The position numbers and the translations under genes are program-made. A stretch of DNA of 64,000 nucleotides from positions 1 through 64,000 of the forward strand of contig CBDUOG010000003.1 in NCBI GenBank assembly GCA_965368785.1. The letters run 5' to 3'. Every line of letters starts with the position of its first letter. Positions within the stretch are counted from its first letter, which is position 1. The DNA comes from Silanimonas sp965368785 (GTDB lineage Bacteria > Pseudomonadota > Gammaproteobacteria > Xanthomonadales > Xanthomonadaceae). The notes under the pieces are model-generated. The model worked only from the letters and a program-made list of their open reading frames with translations, did not search any database and was not told the origin of the DNA. Shown in pieces: positions 9,801-18,565 of the stretch.

Positions 9801-10308
9801 CAAACTCGCCCTCGGAACCGTGCGGCAGCGTCGACGAGCGGCAGGCGTGATCATCACCGGCCATCACCAGAACGCCACCGTGTTTCGAGGTGCCGGCGGC
9901 ATTAGCGTGCTTAAACACGTCACCGGTGCGGTCAAGGCCCGGGCCTTTGCCGTACCACATGCCGAACACGCCATCGTATTTCGCATCGGGGAATAAATTG
10001 GTTTGCTGGCTGCCCCAGACCATGGTCGCGGCCAGGTCTTCATTGAGGCCCGATTTGAATTCGATGCCGGATGCGGCGAGGTGTTTCTTCGCGCGCCACA
10101 ACTCCAAATCCAATCCACCCAGCGGTGAACCGCGATAGCCGGAAATAAAGCCCGCGGTGTTTAAATCCGCCGCGCGATCACGCATTTGCTGCATCAACGG
10201 CAAACGCACCAAGGCTTGCACCCCGGATAAATAAATACGCCCTTCTGAGCGGGTGTATTTATGATCGAGGCTGTATTCGCGATCAATTTCGGCGGCTGGT
10301 GTGGACAT
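6802..10308 (-). CDS. Indolepyruvate ferredoxin oxidoreductase, alpha-beta fusion
   Basis: A protein of about 1168 residues that oxidatively decarboxylates aryl 2-oxo acids (indolepyruvate and similar) to acyl-CoA using thiamine diphosphate and an iron-sulfur electron acceptor, in amino-acid catabolism. The N-terminal half holds the pyrimidine and TPP-binding domains (GGIGCHYM, MGGEGATWCGQAPF, and the NDAVAMTGGQPVDG TPP site). A cysteine cluster follows near residue 645 (CEGCGDCSLKSAC). The C-terminal half is the gamma/beta-like domain (GVGGTGVVTIGALLG). Archaeal IorA and IorB are separate chains; this is the proteobacterial single-chain form. ATG at 10308 fits the GGA-containing ribosome site better than the in-frame ATG at 10317. 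It is divergent from ggt. Confidence 0.9.
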   Translation of the reverse strand: MSTPAAEIDREYSLDHKYTRSEGRIYLSGVQALVRLPLMQQMRDRAADLNTAGFISGYRGSPLGGLDLELWRAKKHLAASGIEFKSGLNEDLAATMVWGSQQTNLFPDAKYDGVFGMWYGKGPGLDRTGDVFKHANAAGTSKHGGVLVMAGDDHACRSSTLPHGSEGEFVSAMMPILNPAGVQDILDMGMLGWAMSRYTGRWVGFKTIAETVESSASVNVNPHQLDIIIPTELELPEGGLNIRWPDPPLNQEMRLHQYAVKAAHAFARANHIDKVVFDSPKARLGIVTTGKSYLDVLQALEYLGISRRDAEEIGIRVYKIGMTWPLEPIGIRNFARGLEDIIVVEEKHAFIESQMKEAMYNWDHGVRPSIVGKYNEGGEWILPSTSELTPARIARVIAGRLQKFFTSNAIEQRLKWISAKEKELELPRPNFPRVPTYCSGCPHNTSTVVPDGSRALGGIGCHYMVTWMDRNTDTFTQMGGEGATWCGQAPFTKTKHVFQNLGDGTYFHSGSLAIRQAISAKVNITYKILYNDAVAMTGGQPVDGTLTVPDIAAQMRAEGVKKIVVVSDDIEKWSDHSIFPEGVEFFDRAELDNVQKMMRDVPGTSILIYDQTCAAEKRRRRKRKLMVDPPKRVMINSLVCEGCGDCSLKSACVSVVPKETEFGRKRAIDQSSCNKDYSCVKGFCPSFVSVIDAPVRKRKPSASNINFDDLPAPQFASTLSQPWNILITGVGGTGVVTIGALLGMAAHLESKGASVLDQTGLAQKGGAVTTHVRIAASPSDLNAVRIAAGEADLVLGCDMVVVNDYWSLSKIRADRSHVVLNTNEAMPSSFLKQPDLQFPGAAIVQRIRSTLGDREPLLIDANRLALALMGDAIATNLFTMGYAWQKGLIPISFDAMMRAVELNGAAIEMNKKAFAWGRMAAVDLAKVEAAAGLKAEVSGTVAVLDDSAISENLDQVIARRQSYLRDYQNQSYANRYRVLVDKVRSTEDSVTPGQTALASAVARYAFKLMAYKDEYEVARLYTSGDFEAQLKAQFEDGGKLKFHLAPPLLAKKDAEGHLIKGEYGAWVFTAFRIMKRLKILRGTAMDLFGHTDERKMERRLRDEYLARIEKMLPDLNKANHELAVKIAEVPEHIRGFGHVKEAHVNKAEIELDALMAQWPNPKTEAQAA

Positions 10309-10494
10309 GGCGACCATTTTCCGGAGACAAAGACCGCTAATTATAGCGCCCGCGGCACAATTTCGCCTTTCTTGCCAGGCTCAGCCCGGATCAAAGGCCC
10401 TTGATGAAGCTGAGCGGCGGCTCATATGCCTGCAGATGACCTGCCTGCACGAAAGGCTTAAGCTCATTCATTGCTCCCCATTCAGGAACCGCCA

Positions 10495-12222
10495 ATGAGC
10501 TTTTCAACCCTTAAGCATGGCTTGGCTGCCCTCGCTTGCGTGATTACGTTGAGCTTTGCCGCGCCTTTGGCAGCCACCGACCGTATTACCGGTGAGCAGT
10601 TCAGCAAGCGATCGGAGGTGTATGCGCCCTCGGCAATGGCCGCGACCTCGCACCCTTTAGCCACGCAAATCGCTTTGGACATCATGAAACAAGGCGGCAC
10701 GGCGGTCGATGCTGCGATTGCCGCGAATGCGGCCCTGGGCCTGATGGAACCCACCGGCAACGGGATCGGCGGCGATCTATTCGCCATTGTCTGGGATCCG
10801 AAAACCCAGAAGCTCTATGGTTATAACGGATCGGGCCGTTCGCCCAAAGCCTTAAGCCTGGCCTGGTTAAAGAAAAACGGCCACAGCAGCATTCCCAGTC
10901 ACGGTCCCTTGCCCGTGACGGTACCGGGAACCGTGGATGCCTGGTTTGCCCTGCACGATCGCTTTGGATCACTACCCATGCAACGCAATTTGGCGCCGGC
11001 CATTGGCTATGCGCGCAATGGACACCCGGTGCACGAAACGATTGCCTACTACTGGGATCGATCAGCGACTTTTTTGAGCAAATTCCCCGGCTTCAAAGAA
11101 CAATTCACCATCGACGGACGTGCACCGCGCACCGGTGAGCTGTGGCACAACCCGAACCTGGCCAACACCTTAGAAAAAATAGCCCTCGGCGGTCGCGACG
11201 CGTTCTACAAAGGCGAAATGGCGCAAGTCATCGACGCGTTCTTTAAAGCCAACGGCGGTTTTCTGAGCGCTGATGACCTGGCCTCGCATAAGGGCGAATG
11301 GGTCGATCCCGTGTCGGTCAACTACCGTGGCTACGACGTGTGGGAACTGCCGCCCAATGGCCAGGGCATCGCTGCCCTACAAATGCTGCAAGTTCTGGAG
11401 GGCTTTGATTTTTCCAATATCGCCTTCGGTAGCGCCGAACACATCCACTTATTTACCGAGGCCAAGAAGCTGGCGTTTGCCGACCGCGCGCGTTTTTATG
11501 CCGATCCAGATTTTTATAAGACACCGGTCAGTGAACTGATCAGTGATGCCTACGCCGACACCCAGCGCGCGCGTATCAATACCGACCGCGCGCAACGCGT
11601 TGTTGCGCCGGGCACACCCAAAGCGCTGGATGAGGGCGACACCATTTACATGACCGTGGCCGATAAGGACGGCATGATGGTTTCGCTGATTCAATCGAAC
11701 TATCGCGGCATGGGTAGCGGCATGGCCGCGCCCGGGCTGGGCTTTATATTTCAGGATCGTGGCGAACAATTTGTACTTAAAGAAGGCCACCCCAACAGCT
11801 TTGCCCCCGGCAAGCGCCCGTTCCACACCATCATTCCGGCATTTATCACCAAAGACGGCAAGCCGCATGTCAGCTTCGGCCTGATGGGCGGCGCGATGCA
11901 GCCGCAGGGTCACGCGCAGATCGTGATGAATTTGGTCGACTTCGGCATGAACCTGCAGGAAGCCGGCGACGCACCGCGCATTCACCATGACGGATCCAGC
12001 GAACCAGCCGGTCAGAATGCCGCCATGACTGACGGCGGCGTGTTGAATCTGGAAACCGGCTTCGCTTACAACGTGATCCGTGAACTAATGCGTCGGGGGC
12101 ATAAAATCGAATACGCCGACGGCCCCTACGGTGGCTATCAGGCGATTCGCCGGAACAACGAAACCGGTGTATATACTGGGGCTACGGAAAGCCGTAAAGA
12201 CGGCCAGGCAGCAGGTTACTGA
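10495..12222 (+). CDS. ggt: Gamma-glutamyltransferase precursor
   Basis: A secreted N-terminal-nucleophile hydrolase that cleaves or transfers the gamma-glutamyl group of glutathione and related peptides in the periplasm. A signal peptide occupies about the first 30 residues (CVITLSFAAPLAA). The proenzyme cleaves itself before the nucleophilic Thr in EGDTIYMTVADKDG, giving large and small subunits. The substrate-binding NSFAPGKRP and GLMGGAMQPQGH segments are present. The start is ATG at 10495, with AGGA seven bases upstream; an in-frame TTG further upstream has no support. Its TGA overlaps the ATG of the next gene, so the two are translationally coupled. About 575 residues, the usual length. 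Confidence 0.93.
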   Translation: MSFSTLKHGLAALACVITLSFAAPLAATDRITGEQFSKRSEVYAPSAMAATSHPLATQIALDIMKQGGTAVDAAIAANAALGLMEPTGNGIGGDLFAIVWDPKTQKLYGYNGSGRSPKALSLAWLKKNGHSSIPSHGPLPVTVPGTVDAWFALHDRFGSLPMQRNLAPAIGYARNGHPVHETIAYYWDRSATFLSKFPGFKEQFTIDGRAPRTGELWHNPNLANTLEKIALGGRDAFYKGEMAQVIDAFFKANGGFLSADDLASHKGEWVDPVSVNYRGYDVWELPPNGQGIAALQMLQVLEGFDFSNIAFGSAEHIHLFTEAKKLAFADRARFYADPDFYKTPVSELISDAYADTQRARINTDRAQRVVAPGTPKALDEGDTIYMTVADKDGMMVSLIQSNYRGMGSGMAAPGLGFIFQDRGEQFVLKEGHPNSFAPGKRPFHTIIPAFITKDGKPHVSFGLMGGAMQPQGHAQIVMNLVDFGMNLQEAGDAPRIHHDGSSEPAGQNAAMTDGGVLNLETGFAYNVIRELMRRGHKIEYADGPYGGYQAIRRNNETGVYTGATESRKDGQAAGY

Positions 12223-12701
12223 TGAACACTGAAACGAAAAAAGATCTCGGTCCGCGGGTGTTTATACCGCCACCCCTGTTTTATCTGGCCGGTTTTATTG
12301 GCGGTGTTTTTCTCGATCACAACGCAGCGATCTGGTCGAGTGTACCTTCCCTTGCCGCCGAAATTTTCGGCGCCATCGACATCGCCTTGGGCTTCGCTCT
12401 GGTCGGCTGGGGTATGGGTTGGTTTGCGAAAAATAAAACCGGCATCGTGCCGATCTCTCCGGCAAGCAAATTGGTGATGACCGGGCCCTACCGGTTCACC
12501 CGTAATCCGATGTATGTCGGCCTTGCTCTGGCGTACATGGGTGGCGTGCTGATAATGCAGAGCGCCTGGGCGCTGATTCTGTTGTTGCCGGTTATGTGGG
12601 TGATCCGTTATTACGTGATTGCCCGTGAGGAAAAATATTTACACGCGCTGTTTGGACAAGACTACGTCGACTACTGTTTAAGGGTGCGCCGCTGGTTTTG
12701 A
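12222..12701 (+). CDS. Isoprenylcysteine methyltransferase-like membrane protein
   Basis: A 159-residue integral membrane protein with about four hydrophobic segments. The C-terminal motif of the ICMT/PEMT family is present: GPYRFTRNPMYVG, followed by the EEKYLHALFGQDYVDYCLRVRRWF end. This family uses S-adenosylmethionine to methylate prenylcysteines, phospholipids or other small hydrophobic targets; in bacteria the substrate is usually unknown. The ATG overlaps the ggt stop codon by one base, so it is expressed with ggt, but no functional link is evident. It ends four bases before the convergent AAA ATPase gene. Confidence 0.8.
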   Translation: MNTETKKDLGPRVFIPPPLFYLAGFIGGVFLDHNAAIWSSVPSLAAEIFGAIDIALGFALVGWGMGWFAKNKTGIVPISPASKLVMTGPYRFTRNPMYVGLALAYMGGVLIMQSAWALILLLPVMWVIRYYVIAREEKYLHALFGQDYVDYCLRVRRWF

Positions 12702-12705
12702 CCGG

Positions 12706-14211
12706 TTAATCCGCCGGCACCGTACGGCTGGCGGCCCACTGCCTGAGCGCACTGACTTTTTCGGCCATCAGCACCGAAAGCGGCCGCGTCGCGCGAATCT
12801 CACCCAACAAAACCCGCTCGCTCACGGTTTCGTTCGCACCATAAGCAGCGTACAAGGCCGATACCACGGCTTGTTCAATCTCGGCACCGGAAAAACCATC
12901 ACAGGCTTGCGCCAGCCTGGGCAAATCGAACAATTGCGTGTTGATTTCGCGGCGACGCATATGCAGGTTCAAAATTTCCGCACGTGTGATCAAGTCGGGC
13001 AAATCAACAAAGAACACTTCGTCGAACCGGCCTTTGCGCAGGAGCTCGGGCGGCAGCTCGTCGACCGCATTGGCGGTGGCAACCAAAAACACTTTGGACT
13101 TTCGTTCGGCCATCCAGGTTAAAAAACTGCCCAGGACTCGTTTGGAAAGGCCGCCATCGCCCCCTGCGCCACCGGCGGCCAGGCCTTTCTCAATTTCATC
13201 AATCCACATCACGCACGGGGCTATTTGTTCGCTGGACTCCAGCGCCTCGCGCAAGTTCTTTTCGGTCTCGCCGTGATACATGTTGTACAGCGCACCAAAA
13301 TCCAAACGCACTAATGGCACATTCAAACCACCGGCAATGGCTTTGGCCGCCAGGCTTTTACCGCAACCTTGCACACCCAGTAACAACACGCCCTTTGGCG
13401 AATCCAGCCCCGGCGGCAATTTGCTATCGCCGTTGAATGCCGGCTTGCGCAACTCAACCCAGCGCTTTAAACGATTAAGGCCAGCGACATCGGCAAATTG
13501 CGCGGTGTCAAATTCAAAATGTAAGTGCCCGCTCTTATTAATCAGTTCGAATTTGAGCTTGGCCAAACGCGGAATGTCCTCATGACTAATCGCGTTGTCG
13601 GCATAAATTAACTGGGTGGCAATACGTCGCGCATCACCCAAGCTTAAACCGCGCAAATTCCTTACTACTGCAGATAATGCCGCCTGATCAATCTCCACAC
13701 GGCGCCCGCTATTTTCTTTCTGAAATAAGTCAGATTCCTCCTGAACCATTTTCAGCAGCGTATTTTCATCAGGTAAGCGCAAGCGGAAGCGAACCGCCTT
13801 GGCTTCCAACTCGGCGGGCAGCTCGATACTCGCCCCGACCAACACCAGGACGTGCTCTTTGCTGTTGCGCCGCTCAACCAGGTCGCGCAGACGTCTAGCC
13901 GTCGCAGGCTGCTGCAAATGGCTTTGTATATCCAAAAACAGATAGATACCGCGATCTTGATGCGAGCTGACTTCGCGCAACGCAATTGCCGGGTCCAAAG
14001 CACTGAGCGCCTGACTTTCGACATCAAAGTCGATGCGCCGCAAACCCTCGGTAATCGACCAGCGGAACATGGAGCGCCACACCTGCATCAGGGCATGCCG
14101 GAACAGCTCTATGACCTGCTGCTCCTCAGTAGTTTCAACCACGATTAGCGGCGTATTGGCCCGAATCAGGGCAACCAAATCCTTAAGCTGGCTCATCCAA
14201 AGCGCACTCAC
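12706..14211 (-). CDS. Ycf46-like AAA+ ATPase
   Basis: A 501-residue AAA+ ATPase like chloroplast Ycf46 and its cyanobacterial and proteobacterial homologues. The first 240 residues form a family-specific domain (beginning LKDLVALIRANTPLIVVET). The AAA module follows: Walker A GVQGCGKS at about residue 277, Walker B VMWIDEIE at about residue 332, sensor 1 TANAVDELPPELLRKGRFDE, then a C-terminal lid (DGFSGAEIEQAVVSALYAAY). The FDEVFFVDLP segment resembles FtsH/p97-type ATPases. The cellular role of proteobacterial members is not established. It is a single gene, convergent with the methyltransferase and divergent from parA. Confidence 0.82.
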   Translation of the reverse strand: MSALWMSQLKDLVALIRANTPLIVVETTEEQQVIELFRHALMQVWRSMFRWSITEGLRRIDFDVESQALSALDPAIALREVSSHQDRGIYLFLDIQSHLQQPATARRLRDLVERRNSKEHVLVLVGASIELPAELEAKAVRFRLRLPDENTLLKMVQEESDLFQKENSGRRVEIDQAALSAVVRNLRGLSLGDARRIATQLIYADNAISHEDIPRLAKLKFELINKSGHLHFEFDTAQFADVAGLNRLKRWVELRKPAFNGDSKLPPGLDSPKGVLLLGVQGCGKSLAAKAIAGGLNVPLVRLDFGALYNMYHGETEKNLREALESSEQIAPCVMWIDEIEKGLAAGGAGGDGGLSKRVLGSFLTWMAERKSKVFLVATANAVDELPPELLRKGRFDEVFFVDLPDLITRAEILNLHMRRREINTQLFDLPRLAQACDGFSGAEIEQAVVSALYAAYGANETVSERVLLGEIRATRPLSVLMAEKVSALRQWAASRTVPAD

Positions 14212-14302
14212 TTCTTATCAAAGAAGAAGATAACAGATTGACTGGAGCGGCCGAATACGGCAAAACAGTCTATCGTCGATGTTCTTTCAACGGGGGAGCG
14301 CT

Positions 14303-14932
14303 ATGCAAAAGGTGCTGGTTGCCAGTTCGAAGGGGGGTGCGGGCAAAACAACACTCGCCACTAATCTGGCCGCGAGTTTTGCGAATTCGGGTGGGAAAGT
14401 GACGTATCTGGATGCCGACCACCAGGGTTCGGGGTCTAGTTGGTGTCAAAAGCGAGTCGATTATGTGCATCCGGTGCTGCCAATTGATGGCACCAAGCGC
14501 AACGCACTTAAGCTGGTCCCACACGATTCGGATTACGTGGTTATCGACGGCCCGGCCGGCTCTACGCTTGCCGAGCTCACACCGTTCATTGATGAGGTGG
14601 ATGCGGTACTGGTGCCGGTCGTACCTTCGGTGATTGATCTGGAAGCAACAGTCAACTTTCTAAATGCTCTGGTTCAGCACCCGCGAATCAAAAAGGGCAA
14701 GCTCAAAGTCGCCCTGGTCGGTAATCGATTCAAGCCTTGGACGAATGCGTCGCAGCAGGTCGCCGAACAATTGGAAGCCTGGCCCTACCCGCTTGTAGCG
14801 ACTCTGCGTGATTCGCAGGCCTATGTCCTGATGGCCTCATTAGGCAAGAGCGTTTTTGACTACCAGTCCGAACAAATCCGCGGCCATCAAGCGGATTGGG
14901 CGCCCCTGTTGTCCTGGCTAAAGAAGGTTTGA
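14303..14932 (+). CDS. Orphan ParA/MinD-family ATPase
   Basis: A 209-residue deviant-Walker ATPase. The P-loop KGGAGKTT begins at Lys10, and the switch regions DADHQGS and VIDGPAGS are intact. ParA proteins position chromosomes, plasmids or protein cargo by cycling on DNA or membrane. No parB partner is next to it, and it begins a run of plus-strand genes (sixA, yceI, clsC-like) with one-base spacing to sixA. The cargo is therefore unknown; short orphan ParAs often place a protein complex instead of DNA. The start is ATG at 14303 with a strong GGGGGAG site; the open frame extends back to 14279 without support. Confidence 0.85.
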   Translation: MQKVLVASSKGGAGKTTLATNLAASFANSGGKVTYLDADHQGSGSSWCQKRVDYVHPVLPIDGTKRNALKLVPHDSDYVVIDGPAGSTLAELTPFIDEVDAVLVPVVPSVIDLEATVNFLNALVQHPRIKKGKLKVALVGNRFKPWTNASQQVAEQLEAWPYPLVATLRDSQAYVLMASLGKSVFDYQSEQIRGHQADWAPLLSWLKKV

Positions 14933-14933
14933 A

Positions 14934-15410
14934 ATGCGCGAATTGATACTTGTACGCCACGCCCACGCCGAGTCTGCACTACGCGGGCAAGATGATCTGG
15001 ACCGACCGCTTTCGCTGATTGGCCATGCCGAAGCCGAGTCCGCAGCGGCTTGGTTGAAATCGCAATCATTGATGCCCGATCGGATTCTGTGCTCTAACGC
15101 CCGGCGCACACGCGAGACACTCGAGCACGTGATTGAGGCTCTGGGCTTCGTCGAATCCCGCCTAGAACCCAGCATTTACGAGGCAACGCCGGGCACATTA
15201 ATGCTGTTGGCTGAAGAACATGCACACTGCCCACGTTTGATGATTATCGGTCATAACCCGGGCCTAGAAATGTTCACCGCGCTGTTGCATTCGGGCTCAT
15301 CCAGCGAATTTCGCGGCATGGCACCTTGCGCCGTCTCCGTTTTGCACACCGCACCCAATGCGATCTTAGAGCCCGGCGCAGGAAAACTGGCAGCATTCTG
15401 GTCGCCGTGA
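14934..15410 (+). CDS. sixA: Phosphohistidine phosphatase SixA
   Basis: A 158-residue single-domain histidine phosphatase. The catalytic LVRHAHAE is at residues 6-13 (nucleophile His9) and the second His is in IIGHNPGLEMF. SixA removes phosphate from histidine-phosphorylated proteins; in E. coli it acts on the nitrogen-related phosphotransferase NPr. It starts one base after parA ends, and its TGA overlaps a GTG that opens the yceI gene. The family call is strong; the specific target here is inferred. Confidence 0.88.
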   Translation: MRELILVRHAHAESALRGQDDLDRPLSLIGHAEAESAAAWLKSQSLMPDRILCSNARRTRETLEHVIEALGFVESRLEPSIYEATPGTLMLLAEEHAHCPRLMIIGHNPGLEMFTALLHSGSSSEFRGMAPCAVSVLHTAPNAILEPGAGKLAAFWSP

Positions 15411-15997
15411 CCAGCACGCTAGCCCTCGCGGCCAGTGTGTTAACGCTCGCCGCATTGCAACTTGATCCAGCCGCTAGAGTAGTAACGCCTAAGGCAGGCG
15501 AAATCGATGCGGATCGCTCGCAAGCACGCTATAAGGTGCGCCTTCTGTTACCGCTTAATGCGGGTGGTGAGTTTCGGAAAATCAGTGGCACCCTGAAGAA
15601 AAAGGACAGCGAGCAGTGGCAGATCTCGGTCAAACTCGATGCCCGCGAGATCGACTACATCGGCCCGGACTGGACCGCGCGAATGAGTTATTCGGAGAAA
15701 TTTCTAGCGGTTGAGTCTCACCCAATCATCCGGTTTCAGTCGGAACCGCTGACCGAAGGAGTTTTGAGCACCGGCGGCGAAGTTAAAGGCAAGCTGACTC
15801 TGCGTGGTCAAACCCGCCCGGTTCTGTTCAATTTGGAAGCCCCTACATGCGACAATCCGGGCTATGAATGCCCCTTGCAGGTGAGCGGGCTCGTCAGTCG
15901 CCGGGACTTCGGCATGTCCGCTTACCGCATGAGTGTGCGTAATTCAGTTGAGTTCACATTTTCCGTCTGGCTTAAGTCGCCACCCAAAGTACCCTGA
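15407..15997 (+). CDS. YceI-family protein
   Basis: About 196 residues with a short hydrophobic N-terminus (TLALAASVLTLAAL), suggesting export or a membrane anchor. The body matches the YceI lipocalin-like beta-barrel that binds polyisoprenoids or similar lipids: WTARMSYSEKFLAVESHP, then GEVKGKLTLRGQTRPV and SRRDFGMSAYR. I chose the GTG at 15407, which overlaps the sixA stop (GTGA). Longer in-frame starts fall inside sixA. It is part of the parA-sixA-yceI-clsC-like run, which hints at an envelope or lipid theme for the later genes. Confidence 0.82.
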   Translation: MTSTLALAASVLTLAALQLDPAARVVTPKAGEIDADRSQARYKVRLLLPLNAGGEFRKISGTLKKKDSEQWQISVKLDAREIDYIGPDWTARMSYSEKFLAVESHPIIRFQSEPLTEGVLSTGGEVKGKLTLRGQTRPVLFNLEAPTCDNPGYECPLQVSGLVSRRDFGMSAYRMSVRNSVEFTFSVWLKSPPKVP

Positions 15998-16000
15998 ATC

Positions 16001-17842
16001 ATGGCTCAAAAACTTGTCCTTGTGCTGCTACTGGCGAGCCTTTGCGCCTGCAGCAGTATCTCGCCGAAGAAATTGGCGTTAGCTGAGCAGATCGCGGTTA
16101 CGCAACGCGATTACGCCCAAAGCTGCGCTGATGTATCCGCTTGCGCAAATGATTCGCTGTTTCAGGACATGGCGGACCATGCTTTTGCGATCAGCACCCC
16201 GGACTCACCCAGACATGAAGTTGTTTTGCTCGAGTCGGGTAGTCACGCGCTCGCCGCGCGCCTCAATTTAATCCGCAGCGCGCAAAAAAGCATCGATATA
16301 CAGAGCTTTATCTTTGTCGCCGATGACAGCGGCACATTGGTATTGCATGAGCTCATGCGCGCCGCAAAGCGCGGTGTCCGTGTTCGCATTCTGCTCGATC
16401 AACTCTATGGTTTATCCGATCCGAATCTGCAGGCCACGCTGACCAGTTATCACCATAATTTTGAGCTGCGTTTGTATAATCCTACCTTCGATGAGGCCCG
16501 AACTCAGGGACTGCAGTTTGCAGCCGGCATCCTGTGTTGCTTTAAGCGCTTTAATCAACGGATGCACACCAAGATTGTGCTGGTCGACGATCGGATCGGA
16601 ATTGTTGGCGGAAGAAATTTTCAAGATCGCTATTTCGACTGGGACCCGGCATTTAATTATCGAGACCGCGACATCGTCATTGCCGGTCCGGCAGCGTCCG
16701 ATCTGGCGAAGAATTTCGAGCTGTTTTGGCGTGATCCAAAAAGCGTCCCGGCGGAACGCCTGACCGATGTCGCCGAACGCCTTCTGCACTATCAGGGCGC
16801 GCCGCAAACCGGTGAACAATATCTGGCTTTACCGTTGTCCGATCGCGCCCGAAGTGCATTAGAGTCAGCGCAGGACAATCAACTGATGCAGCGCATATTC
16901 AGTCCGCTGCATCGTTCTGTAGGGGCCGTGTCGTATATGGCGGATGCACCGCAAAAGCACGAGGGCAAACAGCCTGAGCGCCTGGGCGCATCCGCGGCGA
17001 TGCGCGATGCGGTCGCAGCAGCAGAACACGAAATTATTCTGCAAACACCCTATCTGGTGTTTTCCAGACCAGCGCGAAAATTGTTCAAGCAAATCAGCGC
17101 GTCTGAAAACGCGCCGCGTATTCTGGTCTCCAGTAATTCGCTAGCGGCTACCGATGCGTTTCCGGTATACGCGATGTCGCACAAGTATAAACGCACCTAT
17201 ATTCGAACCTATAAGTTTGAAATATATGAGAGCAAGCCGTACCCCGAAGACTCACCAATCGATTTGGCAACCACCGGCGCGTTGGGTGCAGAAGATGCGC
17301 TGGAGGCGATCAGGCAACCCATGTTTGGTTCCGGCTCGGCTGGCTCGGCCGGCCCCGAGCTCGACGTGGAACGCTATGGAGTGCGCATCAGCATGCATGC
17401 CAAGAGCCTGGTACTTGACCGCAAAACTGCGATTGTAGGCACCCATAATTTCGATCCGCGCTCGGATGACTTCAATACGGAAAGTTTTGTTCTTATTGAA
17501 GACCCGGAGTTTGCTGAATTGCTGGCTACACAAATTGAGCGTGACATGTCGGCAAAAAATGCCTGGCGAATAGCACCACGCAAGAAGCCCATTATATTCA
17601 GTGGATTGGTCTACAGCCTGGGGAAGATCTCCGAGGCTTTACCGATCCTGGACATTTGGCCGATGTCCTACGCGAGTAGCTACGCATTGAAACCGGGTTG
17701 TGAGCCTATGCAACCGGATGACCCTAAGTTTCATGAGTGTTATGAGGACTTAGGTAGCTTTCCACAAACCGGTCTCAGCCTCAAGTCCATTTATACGCGC
17801 ACCATTAAGGCCTTTGGCTCAGCGCTGACGCCGATTCTCTAA
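16001..17842 (+). CDS. Phospholipase D-like lipoprotein (ClsC-type cardiolipin synthase)
   Basis: A 613-residue lipoprotein with lipobox ASLCAC in the first 20 residues. It has two phospholipase-D HKD motifs: MHTKIVLVDD in the middle, followed by VGGRNFQDRYFD, and MHAKSLVLDRK towards the C-terminus, followed by VGTHNFDPRSDDFNTE. The arrangement matches ClsC-type cardiolipin synthases, which make cardiolipin from phosphatidylglycerol and another phospholipid. E. coli ClsC has about 470 residues and no such lipoprotein leader, so this is a longer relative with an extra C-terminal tail. It begins three bases after yceI. Other PLD transphosphatidylase activities are possible. Confidence 0.82.
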   Translation: MAQKLVLVLLLASLCACSSISPKKLALAEQIAVTQRDYAQSCADVSACANDSLFQDMADHAFAISTPDSPRHEVVLLESGSHALAARLNLIRSAQKSIDIQSFIFVADDSGTLVLHELMRAAKRGVRVRILLDQLYGLSDPNLQATLTSYHHNFELRLYNPTFDEARTQGLQFAAGILCCFKRFNQRMHTKIVLVDDRIGIVGGRNFQDRYFDWDPAFNYRDRDIVIAGPAASDLAKNFELFWRDPKSVPAERLTDVAERLLHYQGAPQTGEQYLALPLSDRARSALESAQDNQLMQRIFSPLHRSVGAVSYMADAPQKHEGKQPERLGASAAMRDAVAAAEHEIILQTPYLVFSRPARKLFKQISASENAPRILVSSNSLAATDAFPVYAMSHKYKRTYIRTYKFEIYESKPYPEDSPIDLATTGALGAEDALEAIRQPMFGSGSAGSAGPELDVERYGVRISMHAKSLVLDRKTAIVGTHNFDPRSDDFNTESFVLIEDPEFAELLATQIERDMSAKNAWRIAPRKKPIIFSGLVYSLGKISEALPILDIWPMSYASSYALKPGCEPMQPDDPKFHECYEDLGSFPQTGLSLKSIYTRTIKAFGSALTPIL

Positions 17843-17948
17843 GCCCTGACTTTTGGCATCGTGACTAAAGTTCGGGTGACTTTAGGGCGATTTAGTTTCC
17901 CGATGGACTGGCTATGCTGCAGTGGCCAACAAGTAACGGAAATTGATC

Positions 17949-18557
17949 ATGAAAGGCGGGATAACGATTCAACTGTCAGCGAGCGACGTGCAATTGGTCA
18001 GGGAGACCCTGAGATCGATGCGCGAAGGCAATAGTCAGCTCCACGAGTCGCAGATCATTGAGTCAGCCAACCAGCTGATTGCTCAGGCCGAGCAAAATGC
18101 GGCGCCGGAGTTTGTCAAAGTGAGGCTCGTTGCTCTGCGCAACCTGGTGGCAATGCTCAACGACAATGCCTGGCGTCTGGAGTCAAACGATCGCAAGCAT
18201 GTTCTCAATGTCGTGGCTTATCTGGGTAATGCTCAGGACCTGATTCCTGATCACATTCCGGTATTTGGTTTTTTCGACGACGCCATTGCGATCGAGCTTT
18301 GCCTTCAAGAATTAAGTGCCGAGTTGCTCGCGTACGAAAATTTCTGTGAGTATCGGCATTTTGAGTGTGCAAGACGCAACTTGGATGCGACACAAGTGCA
18401 TCGGGCGGACTGGTTGCAGAGTCGACGCGATGAGTTGATGGATGGGATTCGACGAAGCCATGAACGCGAAGCTGGCTTTGGTTACGGCACTAGCTCAGGA
18501 TATGGGCGAAGCAGTTACACTGCAGCTCAACCCTATTGGCGTGCGAACGCCTACTGA
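17949..18557 (+). CDS. DUF1232 (YkvA)-like protein
   Basis: A 202-residue protein of unknown function. The middle contains VAYLGNAQDLIPDHIPVFG plus FDDAIAI, which matches the short DUF1232/YkvA signature (DLIPD..P..G..DD). The N-terminal third is helical and glutamine-rich. The C-terminal tail is rich in Gly, Ser and Tyr (GYGTSSGYGRSSY) and probably disordered. The start is ATG at 17949, preceded by CGGA. It follows a 106-base spacer after the clsC-like gene that contains a CTAAAGT/ACTTTAG hairpin, so it may have its own promoter. Confidence 0.7.
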   Translation: MKGGITIQLSASDVQLVRETLRSMREGNSQLHESQIIESANQLIAQAEQNAAPEFVKVRLVALRNLVAMLNDNAWRLESNDRKHVLNVVAYLGNAQDLIPDHIPVFGFFDDAIAIELCLQELSAELLAYENFCEYRHFECARRNLDATQVHRADWLQSRRDELMDGIRRSHEREAGFGYGTSSGYGRSSYTAAQPYWRANAY

Positions 18558-18565
18558 CACACACT

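Noticed and set aside
12706..14211. AAA ATPase as part of a MoxR or defence system
   Set aside because: Its N-terminal domain and sequence fit the Ycf46 family, and no partner genes are present.
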